A DNA stretch of 64,000 bases, from contig NC_045141.1 of the NCBI RefSeq assembly GCF_008831285.2, positions 11,520,106-11,584,105 on the forward strand. The letters run 5' to 3'. The translations under genes were made by a program, and so were the position numbers. The stretch comes from Nymphaea colorata. Lineage: Eukaryota > Streptophyta > Magnoliopsida > Nymphaeales > Nymphaeaceae. Positions 1 to 12,202 of this stretch are shown here, piece by piece (position 1 is the stretch's first letter; every line of letters starts with the position of its first letter). The notes under the pieces were generated by a model. That model was not told the origin of the DNA. It saw only the letters and a list, made by a program, of their open reading frames with translations, and searched no databases.

Positions 1-1111
1 GTTGGTTTTTTAGGTTGTTTATCATGTTTAATTTGATGGGACAGAATTGGTGTACGAAGGAGTTGATGCGGAGGGAATTAGCACTGATGCAAAGTCCTAT
101 TAAGTTGTTTGTTGTTTCAAGGATTCTTTGCTAAAAGAACGGAAGCTATATTATAGTCGATGCTTTTCTTCACCTTGTCAGAAAATGACGAGGTGTTGAT
201 GGTAGAAAAAATTGTTTCTCCCACCCTCTGGTCACCATACCCCTTTGGGCCATGATTTCTTTCCTCAAAATGGGAGGGAATGCCGTTTTCATAAGAGCAA
301 GGTAAACCTGAATATACAAGATATTCTTCCATACGTATGTCTCCGCTTCCCAAGAAGGCCAGGTCTCTGCAAGATGCACTAATCAACATGTAGACAAAGA
401 TTGGCATTTAAGCAATTTATGACGCTCAATTTAGTAAAACTGTAAAAGTGTTTGTTGCAACATGTCCTCACCCACCCTCCGTTTCCCCTAAAAATGGGAA
501 GCTTTTTGTGAGTTCGGTTGGGATCGGACTTTGAGTATCCTTCATCCTTACCTCCACCCTTTTGGGTTGGGGTTGCAAAAGATGAACCAACCAAGCAGCT
601 TTTCTAGCAACAAATGGTGGACTTAGGCTGATTCAGGACATTGCGAGCTAATGACTTCAGTGGGGCCCAATTCAAACTTCTCGCCCAGCTCTTCTCTTGT
701 GGTTCACAAGGGCCTGTCGAGGAAGCATGATCCTTTGGGTAAGGTTCTGCATGGTCTCATTAATATATGTCAGCTACTTTGTGATTCTTATGGTCGATCT
801 GCAGTTTTCTTGGAAGATCTCATGTGGTTCTTTTATGGTAAGATGATCACTTCACTTGTAATTGAGTTGAAGTTGGGTTCTGGTAGTCCTGCTTTTTTTT
901 AGGGATGTCATTGGTAAATGGTTGTTTCTTGCCCTTTTTTTACATATCATAACTCCAATTTTTTTTTCTACTTAGGCTTATTGACATGATGTCAAACTGA
1001 GGCAATTGTTAGTGACTAGAACTTTTGTCCATGTAGATGGAGAATCTGGTGTCTAATCAGATGCAAACAGAGGGTGTTTTTTCCACAGTCTAAGTTATGT
1101 GCTCTATCTCT
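1..1111. other. unassigned sequence at left edge
   Basis: No gene can be assigned. The longest plus-strand frame (651-902, 83 codons) has no motif I recognise. A neighbouring frame around 640-720 reads like protein for about 30 codons before a stop, so a decayed exon or repeat fragment is possible. The minus-strand frames at 117-407 and 379-594 show no known motif. Confidence 0.3.
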
Positions 1112-1152
1112 ACACACACACACTCTCTCTCTCACACACACACACATACACA

Positions 1153-1247
<95 letters not shown>
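1112..1247. repeat. compound CA/CT/GA microsatellite
   Basis: A run of CA repeats with a short CT block is followed by about 90 bases of GA repeats, broken once by a GG. Both plus-strand frames crossing it translate to alternating His-Thr and Arg-Glu and are not genes. Confidence 0.95.
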
Positions 1248-1249
<2 letters not shown>

Positions 1250-2279
1250 ATGGGGTTCATCATTTAAAGATTTTCATTGGCACTTCTCTTTTTAATTATG
1301 AAATTTCTATCATAATTGGTGGTACTATATAATTGGTGGTACTTCTGCTTGCTGTAGGAGACTAGTAGATTTTAGGAAAATCCAATTTTGAGCGCTTGAA
1401 TCCCATGTTTCAGTTGTCATATTGTATGCCATATTTTCTTTTTAAGGCTTTAAGTGAGTGTATAACTGCAGATTGTTCAGCTGCTTTGTGAAGCAAAATC
1501 AGCAGTGCATGCCTGTCTTGATGTGTCTTATTAATTCTACATTAATATGCATTTAATAAGAGGGAGAGGGAAAAGTTATCTCAAGGGTCATTATCTAATT
1601 CTCTCAAATTCCTAAACGTAACTAGGAAATTAAACTAAGGGTTTAGAAACGTTGGGAAGCATGACAAAGTCCATGTTGGGTAATCCAGATTTGAGAGGTA
1701 CAAGTTAGAAGAGGATCACTCAACAATCGCTGATTTGAGTCCACTTGGAATTTTGTTGGTGAAGAGCCTGTTGGTTCCAGAACTTCTTTCAAATGATTCG
1801 AAATAAGAAGAAGCTTTCATAATTTGAGATGGCAATCTTTTTCAAAAGTTTCCTAAAGTTTCCTATAAATGTTTGATGGGGGTATTGATTCTTCCAATGT
1901 TAGATCGAGCAGCTACATCTCAATAGCATATGTTGTTTTGGATGTTCTATGTGATCATTACGAGGGGCTATGAGTCAAATGTTCACCCGGTATTCGTCAC
2001 GTAAGGTATCCTAACATAATGACCATTCCCATCTCCCTCGCTTCTTTTGCTTGCTTGCTTGCATGCTCACAGTTACAATGATGCATTCCTCAATTAATTT
2101 TATTGTTCTGTTTGCAAAGGAAGATGTGAATTTAGTGATTTTATATTTCTATTTATCCAGATAAAGAAAGAAATATAGTGCATTGAGTGCATAATAAGTA
2201 TATGATGAGTATAGGACAATAAACTCGGATTCTCTTCCTTAATCCATTAAGCTCTATTGTCATGGAAAACAACCTCATG
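1248..2279. other. non-coding AT-rich sequence
   Basis: No frame with a recognisable motif. A 16 bp unit containing ataattggtggtact is duplicated at about 1313-1344. Otherwise nothing is seen before the satellite array begins. Confidence 0.5.
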
Positions 2280-3300
2280 ATCACATAGAATGAGATTTAT
2301 GTCATTCATTTGATCAATTGTAGTTAATCAAATTTGTTTAACTTGTTGTGAAAACTATATGGAATGATTTAAAGGATTGAAATAACAAATTCGCATGAAT
2401 AAGAATGACATTTAAGCTTCCAATAGGCTTGACATTTTGTTGCATCTACGTTGAATGATTTAACTGATTGAAATCATAAGTCTATAAGAATACAAATGAG
2501 ATTTAAGCTATTCATTTGATCTTTTCTAGTTCATCCCTTGAGATAACTTTTCTATATTGAGGGACTTGTTATATATCTATATTGAATGATTTAAGGGATT
2601 GAAACCATAGGTTCGTGTGAATACTATTGGGATTTAAGTCATTCATTTTCTCTATTACCATTAAGCCAAGGAGTTCAACTTGTGGTCATATTCAATTGAT
2701 TGATTTAAGTGATTAAAATCACAAGTTCGTACGAATATGAATGTGATTTATGTTGTTCATTTGATCCATTGTAGTTAATCTAATGTATTTAACTTGTTGT
2801 TATGTCTATTTTGAATGAGTTAAAGTGATTGGGATCACAAATTCATATGAATATGATTGAAAATTTTCATTTGAGTACAACTTATTGTTACAAATATATT
2901 TTTAAGATTTATGGGATTGAATCCAAGTTCATAGTAATACGAATTGGATTTTAGCTATGCATTTGAATACAGCCAATCCAATGACTTCAACTTGTTACAA
3001 CTGTATAGGATGATTTGACAAATCGAACTTATTGTTACATATATATTTTTATGATTTAAGGGATTAAATTACAAATTCATATGAATATGAATAGTATTTT
3101 AGCCATTAATGTCATCCCATACAGGCAATCCAATGTCTTTAACTTGTTGTTTTAAGGGATTGAAAACACAAGTTCGTCTGAATGCGAATAAGATTCAAGC
3201 CAATCATTTAATCACTTGTAGTTAATTCCATGAGTTCAACTTTTTGTTACATCTGTTTTGAATGATTTAGGGGACTAAAAACAAAAGTTCATAAGAATGC
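2280..3300 (-). repeat. satellite array, left arm (minus orientation)
   Basis: About nine diverged copies of a ~117 bp AT-rich monomer. In this orientation each copy has a block like gaatgatttaagggattga, a block like cacaagttcgtatgaatatg, a block like gagatttaagtcattcattt, then tagttaatccaatg and tttaacttgttgttacatct. These are the reverse complements of the blocks in the central part of the array. Orientation switches at about 3290-3310. Confidence 0.9.
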
Positions 3301-6300
3301 AATGACTTACGTCCCTTCATATTCATACAAACTTGTGTTTTCTAGCTCTTAAATTATTCAATATAGATATAAAAACAAGTTAAACACATTGGATTAAGTA
3401 TACGTGATGGAATGAATGGGGTAAATCTCATTCATATTATTTTGAACTTGTGATTTCAGTCCCTTAATTCATTTAATAAATGTATCAATAAATTAAACAC
3501 ATTGAATTAACAGTTAGGGAACAAATGAATGACTTAAACCTCATTTTTATTCACATGAACATGCAATTTCAATCCCTTGAATCATTTAATATAAATGCAA
3601 CAATAACATAAACTCATGCTATTAACAATAAGTGGTGAAATGGATGGCTTAAATACCATTCGTATTTATACAAACTTGTGATTCCAATCCCTTCAATAAT
3701 TTAATACAGATGTAAAAAGAAGTTAAACATGATTGATTAACTATAACTAATCAAATGAATAATAGAAATCCTATTAGTATGAATATGAATTAGTGATATC
3801 ACTTAAATCATTCAATATAGACATGACAACAAGTTAAACACATTGGATAAACTATAAGGGATCAAACTATTGGCCTAAATCTTATTTGTATTCATACAAA
3901 CTTGTGATTGCAATCCCTTAAATAATTCAATATAAATATAAACAAACGGCTTAAATCCCATTCATAATCATACAATCTTATGATTGCAATCCCTCAAATA
4001 ATTCAATATAAATGTAACAATAAGTTCAACTCATTGGATTAATTATAAATGATCAAATTAATGACTTAAATCCCATTCGTATTAATGTGAACTTGTAATT
4101 TGAATCCTTAAATCATTCAATATAAATGTAACAACATGTTGAACTCATTAGATTAACTATAATGGAGCTAGTGAATGACATAAATCACATTCATATTCAT
4201 ATGAAAAATATGATTTTAATCCCTTAAATCATTCCAAATAGATATAACAACAAGTTAAACACATGGGATTAACTACAGGGGATCAAATGGATGGCTTAAA
4301 TCAAATTCATATTTGTACAAACTTGTTATTTCAATCCCTTAAATCATTTAATGTAGACGTAACAACAAGTTAAACTCATTGGATTAACTACAAGGGATAA
4401 AAAAACGACGCCTAAATACCATTCGTATTCATATGTACTTGTGTTTTCAATCATGTAAATCATTCAATAGATGTAACAAATTATACACATCGGATTAACA
4501 ATAAGTGATCAAATGAATAACTTAAATTTCATTCATATTCATTAGAACTCATGATTTCAATCAGTTAAATCATTCAATATATATATATAACAAGTTAAAC
4601 TCATTCAGTAAACTATAAGAGATCAAATGAACGGTTTGAATCCTAGTCATATTCACATAAATGAGATTTCAATCTTTTAAATCTTTCAATATAAATATAA
4701 CAAAAAGTTAAACACATTGGACCAACTATAAAGGATCAATTTAATGAATTAAATCTCACTGGTATTTGTACAAACTTGTGATTGCACTCCATTAAATCAT
4801 TCAATATAAGTGTAACAACAATTTGAGCTCATTGGATAAACTAAATGGAGCAAATAACTGCCTTAAATCTCATTCATATTCATATGAACCATTTGTTTTT
4901 AGTCCCTTAAATCATTCAATAGGAATATAACAATAATTTGAATTTGTTGGATTAACAATAAGTGATCAAATGATTGGCTTAAAACATAACAAAACATTAA
5001 ACACATTGGACCAACTATAAAGGATCAATTAATGAATTAAGTCTCACTGGCATTCGTACAAATTTGTGATTTCACTCCATTAAATCATTCAATATAAGTG
5101 TAACAATAATTTGATTGGTTAAATATAATGGAGCAAATAATTGGCTTGAATCTCATTCATATTCATATGAATCCTTTGTTTTTAGTCTCTTAAATCATTC
5201 ATGTAACAATAATTTGAACTCACTGGATTAACAGTATGTGATCAAATGATTGACTTAAATCTCATTCATATTCATACGAATTTAAGATTTTCATCCTCAA
5301 ATAATTCAATATAAATGTAACAACATGTTAAACATATTCAATTAACTAACATGAATCAAATGAATGACTTAAATCTCATCCATATTCATATGAAATAAAT
5401 CATTTAATGCAGACGTAATAACAAGTTAAACACATTGAATTAACTATAAAGGATAAAAAACGACGCTTAAATCTCATTTGTATTCATATGTACTTGTGCT
5501 TGCAATCATGTAAATCATTCAATAGATGTAACAAATTATACACATTGGATTAACTATTAGTGATCAAATTAATAACTTAATTCTCATTCATATTCATATG
5601 AACTCTTGATTTCAATCAGTCAAATCATTCAATATATGTATAACAAGTTAAATTCATTCAGTTAACTATAAGAGATCAAATGAATGGTTTGAATCCTAGT
5701 CATATTTGCATAAATGAGATTTCAGTCTCTTAAATCTTTCAATATAAACATAACAAAAAGTTAAACACATTGGACCAACTATAAAGGATCAATTTAATGA
5801 ATTAAATCTCTCTGGTATTCGTACAAGCTTGTGATTTCACTCCATTAAATCTTTCAACATAAGCGTAACAACAATTTGAACTCATTGGATAAACTATAAT
5901 GGAGCAAATAACTGGCTTAAATCTCAATCATATTTATATGAACCGTTTGTTTTTAGTCCCTTAAATCATTTAATAGGGATGTAACAATAATTTGAACTCA
6001 TTGAATTAACAATAAGTGATCAAATGATTGGCTTTAAACATATTTCAATCCCTTCAATCATTCAATATAGATATAACAACAAGTTAAAGTCATTCAATTA
6101 ACTATAAATGGTGAAATAAATCATTTAATGTACATGTAATAACAAGTTAAACACATTGGATTAACTATAAGAGATAAAAAAACGACACCTAAATCCCATT
6201 CGTATTCATATGTACTTGTGTTTTCAATCATGTAAATCATTCAATAGATGTAACAAATTATATACACTAGACTAACTATAAGGGATCAGATGAATGACTT

Positions 6301-7965
6301 AAATCTCATTCATATTCATACAAACACATGATTTCAATCAGTTAAATCATTCAATATAGGTATAACAAGTGAAACTCATTCAGTTAACTATAAAGGATTG
6401 AATGGTTTGAATCCTAGGCATATTCACATAAGCGAGATTTCAATCTTTTAAGTCTTTCAATATAAACATAACAAAAAGTTAAACACATTGGATCAACTAT
6501 AAATGATCAATTTAATTAATTAAACCTCACTGGTATTCATACAAACTTGTGATTTCACTCAATTAAATCATTCAATACAAGTGTAACAACAATTTGAACT
6601 CATTGGATAAGCTATAATGGAGCAAATAACTGGCTTAAATCTCATTCATATTCAAATAAACCCTTTGTTTTTAGCCCCTTAAATCATTCAATAGAGATGT
6701 AACAAAAATTTTGAACTTATTGGATTAACAATAATTGAACAAATGATTGGCTTAAAACATAGCAAAAAGTTAAACACATTGAACCAACTATAAAGGATCA
6801 ATTTAATGAATTAAATTTCACTGGTATTTGTGCAAACTTGTGATTTCACTCCATTAAATCATTCAATATAAGTGTAACAACAATTTGAACTCATTGGATA
6901 AACTATAATGGAGCAAATAACTACCTTAATATGGATTAACAAAAATTGAAGCAAATAACTCCTCTTCTCCTACCTAATTTAAACTTGTGATTTCAATCCA
7001 CTAAATCATTCAATATGGATTAACATGTTAAGCACATTCAATTTAATATGTGTGATCAAATGAATCAATTAAATCTCACTATTATTGATACAAACTTGTG
7101 ATTTCTTTCTCTTAGATCATTCATTATAGATGTAACAACAGGTTCAACTGATTGGATTAACTACAAGAGATCTAACTAATGCATAGATCCCATTTATATA
7201 CATATGAACTTGTGATTTCAATCATTTAAATCATTCATTATAGATGTAATAACAAGTGAGACACATTAGATTAAATATAAGTGAGCAAATGAATCACTTG
7301 AATCTCATTCATATTCTTTTAAACTTGTGATTTCAATCCACTAAATCATTCAATATGGATGTAACAACAAGTTAAGCACATTCAATTAAATATGTGTGAT
7401 CAAAAGAATCACTTAAATCTCACTCGTATTGATAGGAACTTGTGGTTTCAATCCCGTAAATCGTTCACTATAGATGTAACAAGAAGTTAAACTCGTTGGA
7501 TTAGATACAATGGATCAAACAAATGTATTGGTCCCATTTGTATCCATATAACCTAGTGATTTTAATCATTTTAATCATTCATTATAGACATTATAACAAG
7601 TGAAACATTTAACTATAAAGGATCATATGAATGAGTTGAATCTTATTCATTTTCATACAAACTTGTAATTTCAATCCACTAAATCATTCAATGTGAATGT
7701 AACAAGTTAACTACATTCAATTAAATATGTGTGATCAAATGAATCAATTAAATCTCTCTCGTATTGATACGAACTTGCGATTTCAATCTCTTATATCATT
7801 CACTAGAGATGTAACTACAAGTTCAACTCATTGGATTAACTGCAAGAGATCAAACTAATGCATAAATCTCATTTGTATCCATATGAACTTGTGATTACAC
7901 TAATTTAAATAATTCATTATAGATGTAATAATAAGTGAAACACATTATATTTACTGTGATTGAGC
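3301..7965 (+). repeat. satellite array, central block (plus orientation)
   Basis: About 40 diverged copies of the same ~117 bp monomer, recognised by recurring blocks such as aaatcattcaatatagatgt, aacaagttaaacacattgga, ttaactataagggatcaaat, and cttgtgatttcaatccctta. Some units are truncated. Marker variants recur at longer spacing: the aaaacgacgcctaaat variant at about 4402, 5457 and 6178, and the tggtttgaatcctag type at about 4630, 5685 and 6400. This gives higher-order units of roughly 1055 and 720 bp. A subset at 6982, 7322 and 7665 recurs every ~340 bp, about three monomers. No open frame of note lies inside. Confidence 0.92.
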
Positions 7966-7984
7966 ATTTTGCCCAAATCAATAT

Positions 7985-8858
7985 AGTTATCTATATCGAA
8001 TATAAGGGATTGAAATCATAAGTTTGTATGAACATGAATGAGATTTAAGACTTTCATTTGATCACTTAAAGTTGATCCAAAATGTCCAATTTGTAGTTAC
8101 ATCTATATGGAAGGATTTAAAGTACTGAAATCACAAGTTTGGATGAATATGAATGAGATATAAGTCATTCATTTGATCCCTTATAGTTAATCCAATGCAT
8201 TTAAATTGTTTTCATATATATATATATTGAATTATTTAAGTGACTAAAATCATAAGTTTGAATGAATATTGATAGGATTTAAGCCATTAATTTGATTATT
8301 TATAGTTAATCCAAAGTTTTTAACTTGTTGTCACATATATGATGAATAATTTAACGGATAAAAATCACAAGTTTTCATGAATATGAATGGAACCTAAGTC
8401 ATTCCAATAAGTTTAACTTGTGACATTTATAACTGAATGACTTAAGTGATTGAAATCACAAGATCGTATCAATATGAATGAGATGTAAGTCATTTATTTG
8501 ATCCATTTTAGTTAATCCAATGTGTTTAACTATATGTTATATATATATTGAATAATTTAAGGGATTGAAACGATAGGTTCATGTGAATATATGTAGAATT
8601 TAAGTGACAAAATCACATGACATTTATATTGGTTGATTTAACCGATTGAAATCACAAATTCATATGAATATGAATGTTTATTCATTTGACCACTTGTAGT
8701 TAATCAAATGAGTTTAACTTGCTCTTACATCGATATTGAATGATTAAAGGGTCCATTGAAGTTAATTTAGTGAGTTTAACTTGTTGTTATATCTATGTTA
8801 AATGATCTGAGACACTGAAATCACAAGTTTGCATGAATATAAATGAGATTTAAGGGCA
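7985..8858 (-). repeat. satellite array, right arm (minus orientation)
   Basis: Seven to eight copies of the monomer, again reverse-complemented relative to the central block. The switch lies at 7960-7990, where a short unmatched stretch interrupts the periodicity. The array stops at about 8858, a few bases before the open frame of the endogenous viral fragment. Confidence 0.9.
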
Positions 8859-8872
8859 AACACAACATGTGA

Positions 8873-9454
8873 TTGAGGGTAAAAGAATGCATTCAATTAA
8901 AGATTGACGTTATACCAAACACAACAAAAGTTTTAATTACTTTACTAGACAAGAGATGGACAAATGATGCTAGAAAAGCCATTATAGCAAGTATGGAAAT
9001 TGACATGCCTAACAACAAGCGAATATTCTATTGTGCACTTAATTTCTTGCTAAGCATAAGAGATCTAGAACATATTGTCATAGGAATTCAAACCAAAGGA
9101 TATGAAACATTTACAGGAAAAACTAATTTACTTATAAATGTAGGATTCCTAGGAAAAGTAATAAATAGCAGTACTACAAAGCATAAAATCGATACAAAGG
9201 CCATCATTGAATCCATGACTAGTAAAGGTATAAGAATGATTAAACCTATGGCTATTGATCCTAAACAATTAGAAGGATTAAACTGGAATATTAGTAAAAA
9301 TTTAAAAATAAATACTAATATTAAAATTTCTGAAGAAAGTTTAATGTTTAAAAACTCCGATGGTAGTTATACTGTGAGATTTTTAGACTACAAGGAAAAA
9401 CAGCCAAATGAAGAAAACAAATCTGAAGAATTTCGAAGCCAAATAGAAGATTAA
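8873..9454 (+). pseudogene. endogenous caulimovirid, movement-protein fragment
   Basis: A 193-codon open frame with no upstream ATG: it opens directly after an in-frame TGA (8870-8872) and its first codon is TTG, so it is 5'-truncated rather than a complete gene. From about residue 27 it has the layout I associate with badnavirus/tungrovirus movement domains of the 30K superfamily: a LLDKRW-like segment, ASMEIDM, an IQTKGYETF segment, TNLLINVGFLGKV, and near residues 120-150 a GIRMIKP...LEGLNW segment. The C-terminal ~45 residues are charged. The frame ends with TAA whose last base is the first base of the next ATG (TAATG, 9452-9456), an arrangement typical of compact viral genomes. The left breakpoint coincides with the end of the satellite. 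Family assignment is from remembered motifs; the genus is not resolved. Confidence 0.7.
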
Positions 9455-10002
9455 TGGAAGCCTTAGAACATAATTGTATTCTACTTCCTAATGGATTTGA
9501 TTTATCAGAAGAAGACATCCTTAGACTAGAAATAAAATTAGTCGCAGAAGGAAAAATTCAAAAAGAAAATAACTTATATATAGACCCCAAGGGAAATATT
9601 TGGATAAATAGGCTAGAAAATAATTATATAGATAAACCTATGAATATCTCAAAAAACCTTATGAAAATAGATGCTCCAGAATCCTCCCTAATTACTACTG
9701 GAAGATCACCACAAGATCAAAAACAAACCCAACACCCATCAACTCCACCCATAGTATTCTATTCACCTGGACAGCCTACTAGAAGACCTTATGTAGAATA
9801 TAAGGAAAGAGATACCTATAAACCTAACGGTAAAAAAATGCCTTTAAAAACCCTAGACAGAAAAGATCTATTAGATGAAGGAAGAATTTTGAACATACGT
9901 CCCCATGACCCTCAATTATTACCCTCAATAATAGACATGTGGTCCCAACGAATTGCTAGGAAATGGGAAAAAATGAATCAAGAAATGTGGACAACAGAAT
10001 AA
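9454..10002 (+). pseudogene. endogenous caulimovirid, capsid-region frame, 5' part
   Basis: A 182-codon frame starting at the ATG that overlaps the previous stop by one base. Its first ~70 residues are unfamiliar. The middle is Pro/Gln/Thr-rich and probably disordered. Its last ~50 residues, with GRILNIRPHD and IDMWSQRIARKW, resemble the segment just before the coat-protein core of badna-like polyproteins. It stops at TAA 10000-10002, and the next frame begins at the very next base in the same reading frame, so this stop may be a nonsense mutation inside one longer viral ORF rather than a natural gene end. No aspartic protease, reverse transcriptase or RNase H is seen here. Confidence 0.6.
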
Positions 10003-10419
10003 ATGTATACTTGGACAGAAAAGTTTTTAGGAGAAACTGCTAGAGCATCTTGGGAAGCCTACAAAAGAGAACATCCCCAAGACTTACAAAATGAAATTTT
10101 ATTAGGAAAAAACATTTATAACTTCACTAACAAAATACAACTACTTCTATTAGGTTACCAACCAAATATAGGGTTTGATAAACAACAGCAAGATTTGATT
10201 AGAAAATTAGAACAACTCCAAATTAAAGATTGGCGTTATATAAAACCTTTCTTACATGATTTCTTTTATTATAGTTCTTTAGCATGATGTTTTTATAATA
10301 AGGAAATATGAGAAAGCTTATTTCTTAAGTTACCAGATCTATTGGGTTCTGAGATTCATAAAAAATACAAAGAAAAAGAAACAAAAGCTCAACCTGATGA
10401 CATTAGTATAAGAATCTAA
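10003..10419 (+). pseudogene. endogenous caulimovirid, coat-protein core, decayed
   Basis: The frame opened at 10003 runs 94 codons and carries coat-protein-like features: an FLGETARASWEAYK segment near the start, NFTNKIQLLLLGYQPN in the middle and LEQLQIKDWRYIKPFL near the end, all characteristic of Caulimoviridae capsid domains. It is stopped by TGA 10285-10287, but recognisable capsid-like coding continues in the same frame through a second TGA (10309-10311) to TAA at 10417-10419, including a KLPDLLGSEI segment. The zinc-finger region and the polymerase are absent. The viral segment therefore covers only about 1.55 kb of a genome expected to be 7-8 kb, and it cannot be functional. Confidence 0.65.
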
Positions 10420-11019
10420 TTTATTATTGAAGAGTTAGCACCTTTCCCATATATCATAACATGTCATCCATTTAATGGTTATAGTGATTGCCTACTTATT
10501 CATGTTAAACTTAAGTAGAAGAAAGATATTAGGTGTCCTCATGTTGAAGATCAATTTTTGAACTTGTTGGCATGTTGGCCAGTTTGCAATCCTCTGTTTT
10601 TGCTTTTTCTAGAATACCTTTAGCACACTTCGCTTAGCATAAGAAAAGACCATGTGAATTCCATCTAGCTTCAACTCAATTTGTCACAATGTGGTTACTC
10701 AAATTGCCACTTAAGTCATTACAACATGGCTCACTCATGTTTTAAGGAACTTGTTAGCCTCAGATCATCAACTTTCAAGAGTGACTTCCATTTGAGATAT
10801 TGAATTAGATGAAGTAGTGGGCATCAACTTACTTTGATCATTTATATCATTTTGAAAAGAAAATGTTGTAGTGTCCTAGTGTGGCACTATGTTTCCAACT
10901 TGCTTTTATCTTGCTTTCAACATCCTTTTAGATAAAATACCAACCTAAATATTTTCTTCATTGACTTCCCATAAATGTAATGAAGAAATATTGAAGGTTG
11001 AAGAACCAGTGTTATGTAG
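10420..11019. other. unassigned gap between viral and copia remnants
   Basis: AT-rich, with stops in all frames. I see no clear continuation of the viral capsid after about 10440 and no clear copia coding until about 11020. It may hold rearranged ends of both elements. Confidence 0.4.
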
Positions 11020-12202
11020 TTGTGCAGGATTTGTAAAATGGAAAAACAAAATCATCAAAAGCCTCAGGGTAGAAAATGTATATTTGTTGGTGCTAGAATA
11101 AATATAGTGATACTCATTATATTATAAGTTGCACCCAAGAAATATAGAAGGTAAAAGCCATACTTCAAATTTGTTTTGCACATACTTACAAAGATAAAGA
11201 AAATACCAAAACCAAAATGTGAAGGAAATCGTAAGATGTTAGCTTCCCAAACAACTAATGATAAGGATAATCCATGTTCATTGGGAAGAGAGTAGCAATG
11301 TTGAACTCGTCATGCTAATACTGCTTAGAAACATTAGCGTTGACTAACATAGTTGATTCTAGTTTAGTCACATTTCGATGTTTTCGCTCGGCTAAACCAT
11401 TTTGCCCCTTAGTATGAGGACATGAAAATTGTTGTTTGATGCCAAAGGTTCTAAAATACTATGAAAATTTGTGATTGGCAAATTCTCTGCCCTCATGTGG
11501 TTGAAATATTTTGGTTTTCTTGTCAAACTACTTTCCAATGTAGTTATTGGAAAGAACAAAACACTAAAAAAAATCATATTTAAGCTTAAGAGGACAAGGT
11601 CATGTACATATGTTATGGTTGTCAATCAATAATACATAATACTTAAGACCCAAATGAGACCTTTCAAGAGTTGTAGGTTAGCATGAGTAGTATTTTATCC
11701 TATTTTTTTACTAAGAGCCAAAGCACCCACCCTTCCCCCTATCCCCTAGTGCATGGGCCCCATGAGTATGAATGAACGTTATCAAATAAAAAAGTGCTAG
11801 CATGTTCATGAACAATAAATAGATGACAACAAGATTTTTCAACCTAAGAATAAAGCAAACAAAAGGATCTAATGCTTTAGAAGTAACTTCAAATCAACAA
11901 TGCTTGTGAAGATACTAAACTATTGCAATATGATGCCCAAGTGAGTATCATTGATCACCAAAGACTTTCTTGAAATGATTGGAGAAGAGAATACTTTTCT
12001 AGCATATTTCATAGAGTGCTCCAAGAGGAGAGGAACGTCACAGTCAGAAATCCTTGCAAATCCTAGCTTTTGATAAGATTTAGCACTTGAGTCTTCTACA
12101 ACAAAAAGTTTCAGCGTGAAGGTTGAGAGATAAATTGGGCATGTTGATCGCAGAAGGTTAGGGAAATGAAGCTGTCTCATTGTCCATCAGCTTTGATACG
12201 AT
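11020..12202 (-). mobile_element. Ty1/copia remnant (integrase part, RT lost)
   Basis: Read on the minus strand, 11640 to about 11250 has a copia integrase core with several frameshifts: YYVLLID, PLKLK, a segment ending FRTFGIKQQFSCPHTKGQN, then NGLAERKHRNV and a LESTMLVNA helix. Further downstream (11150-11020) a FLG...CIY-type segment matches the post-integrase strand pattern. Reverse transcriptase and RNase H are missing, so the element is internally and 3'-deleted. A primer-binding-like site lies at 12190-12201 (gctttgatacga on the plus strand, 10 of 12 matching the complement of the initiator-Met tRNA site). The stretch 11650-12180 should hold gag and protease but is too decayed to read with confidence. 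Confidence 0.65.

Noticed and set aside
1074-1332. Two plus-strand frames with His-Thr and Arg-Glu runs
   Set aside because: They are translations of the CA/GA microsatellite.
2280-8858. Possible CRISPR-like direct repeats
   Set aside because: There is no repeat-spacer structure; the whole ~117 bp unit repeats with gradual divergence, orientation switches and plant context. It is a satellite.
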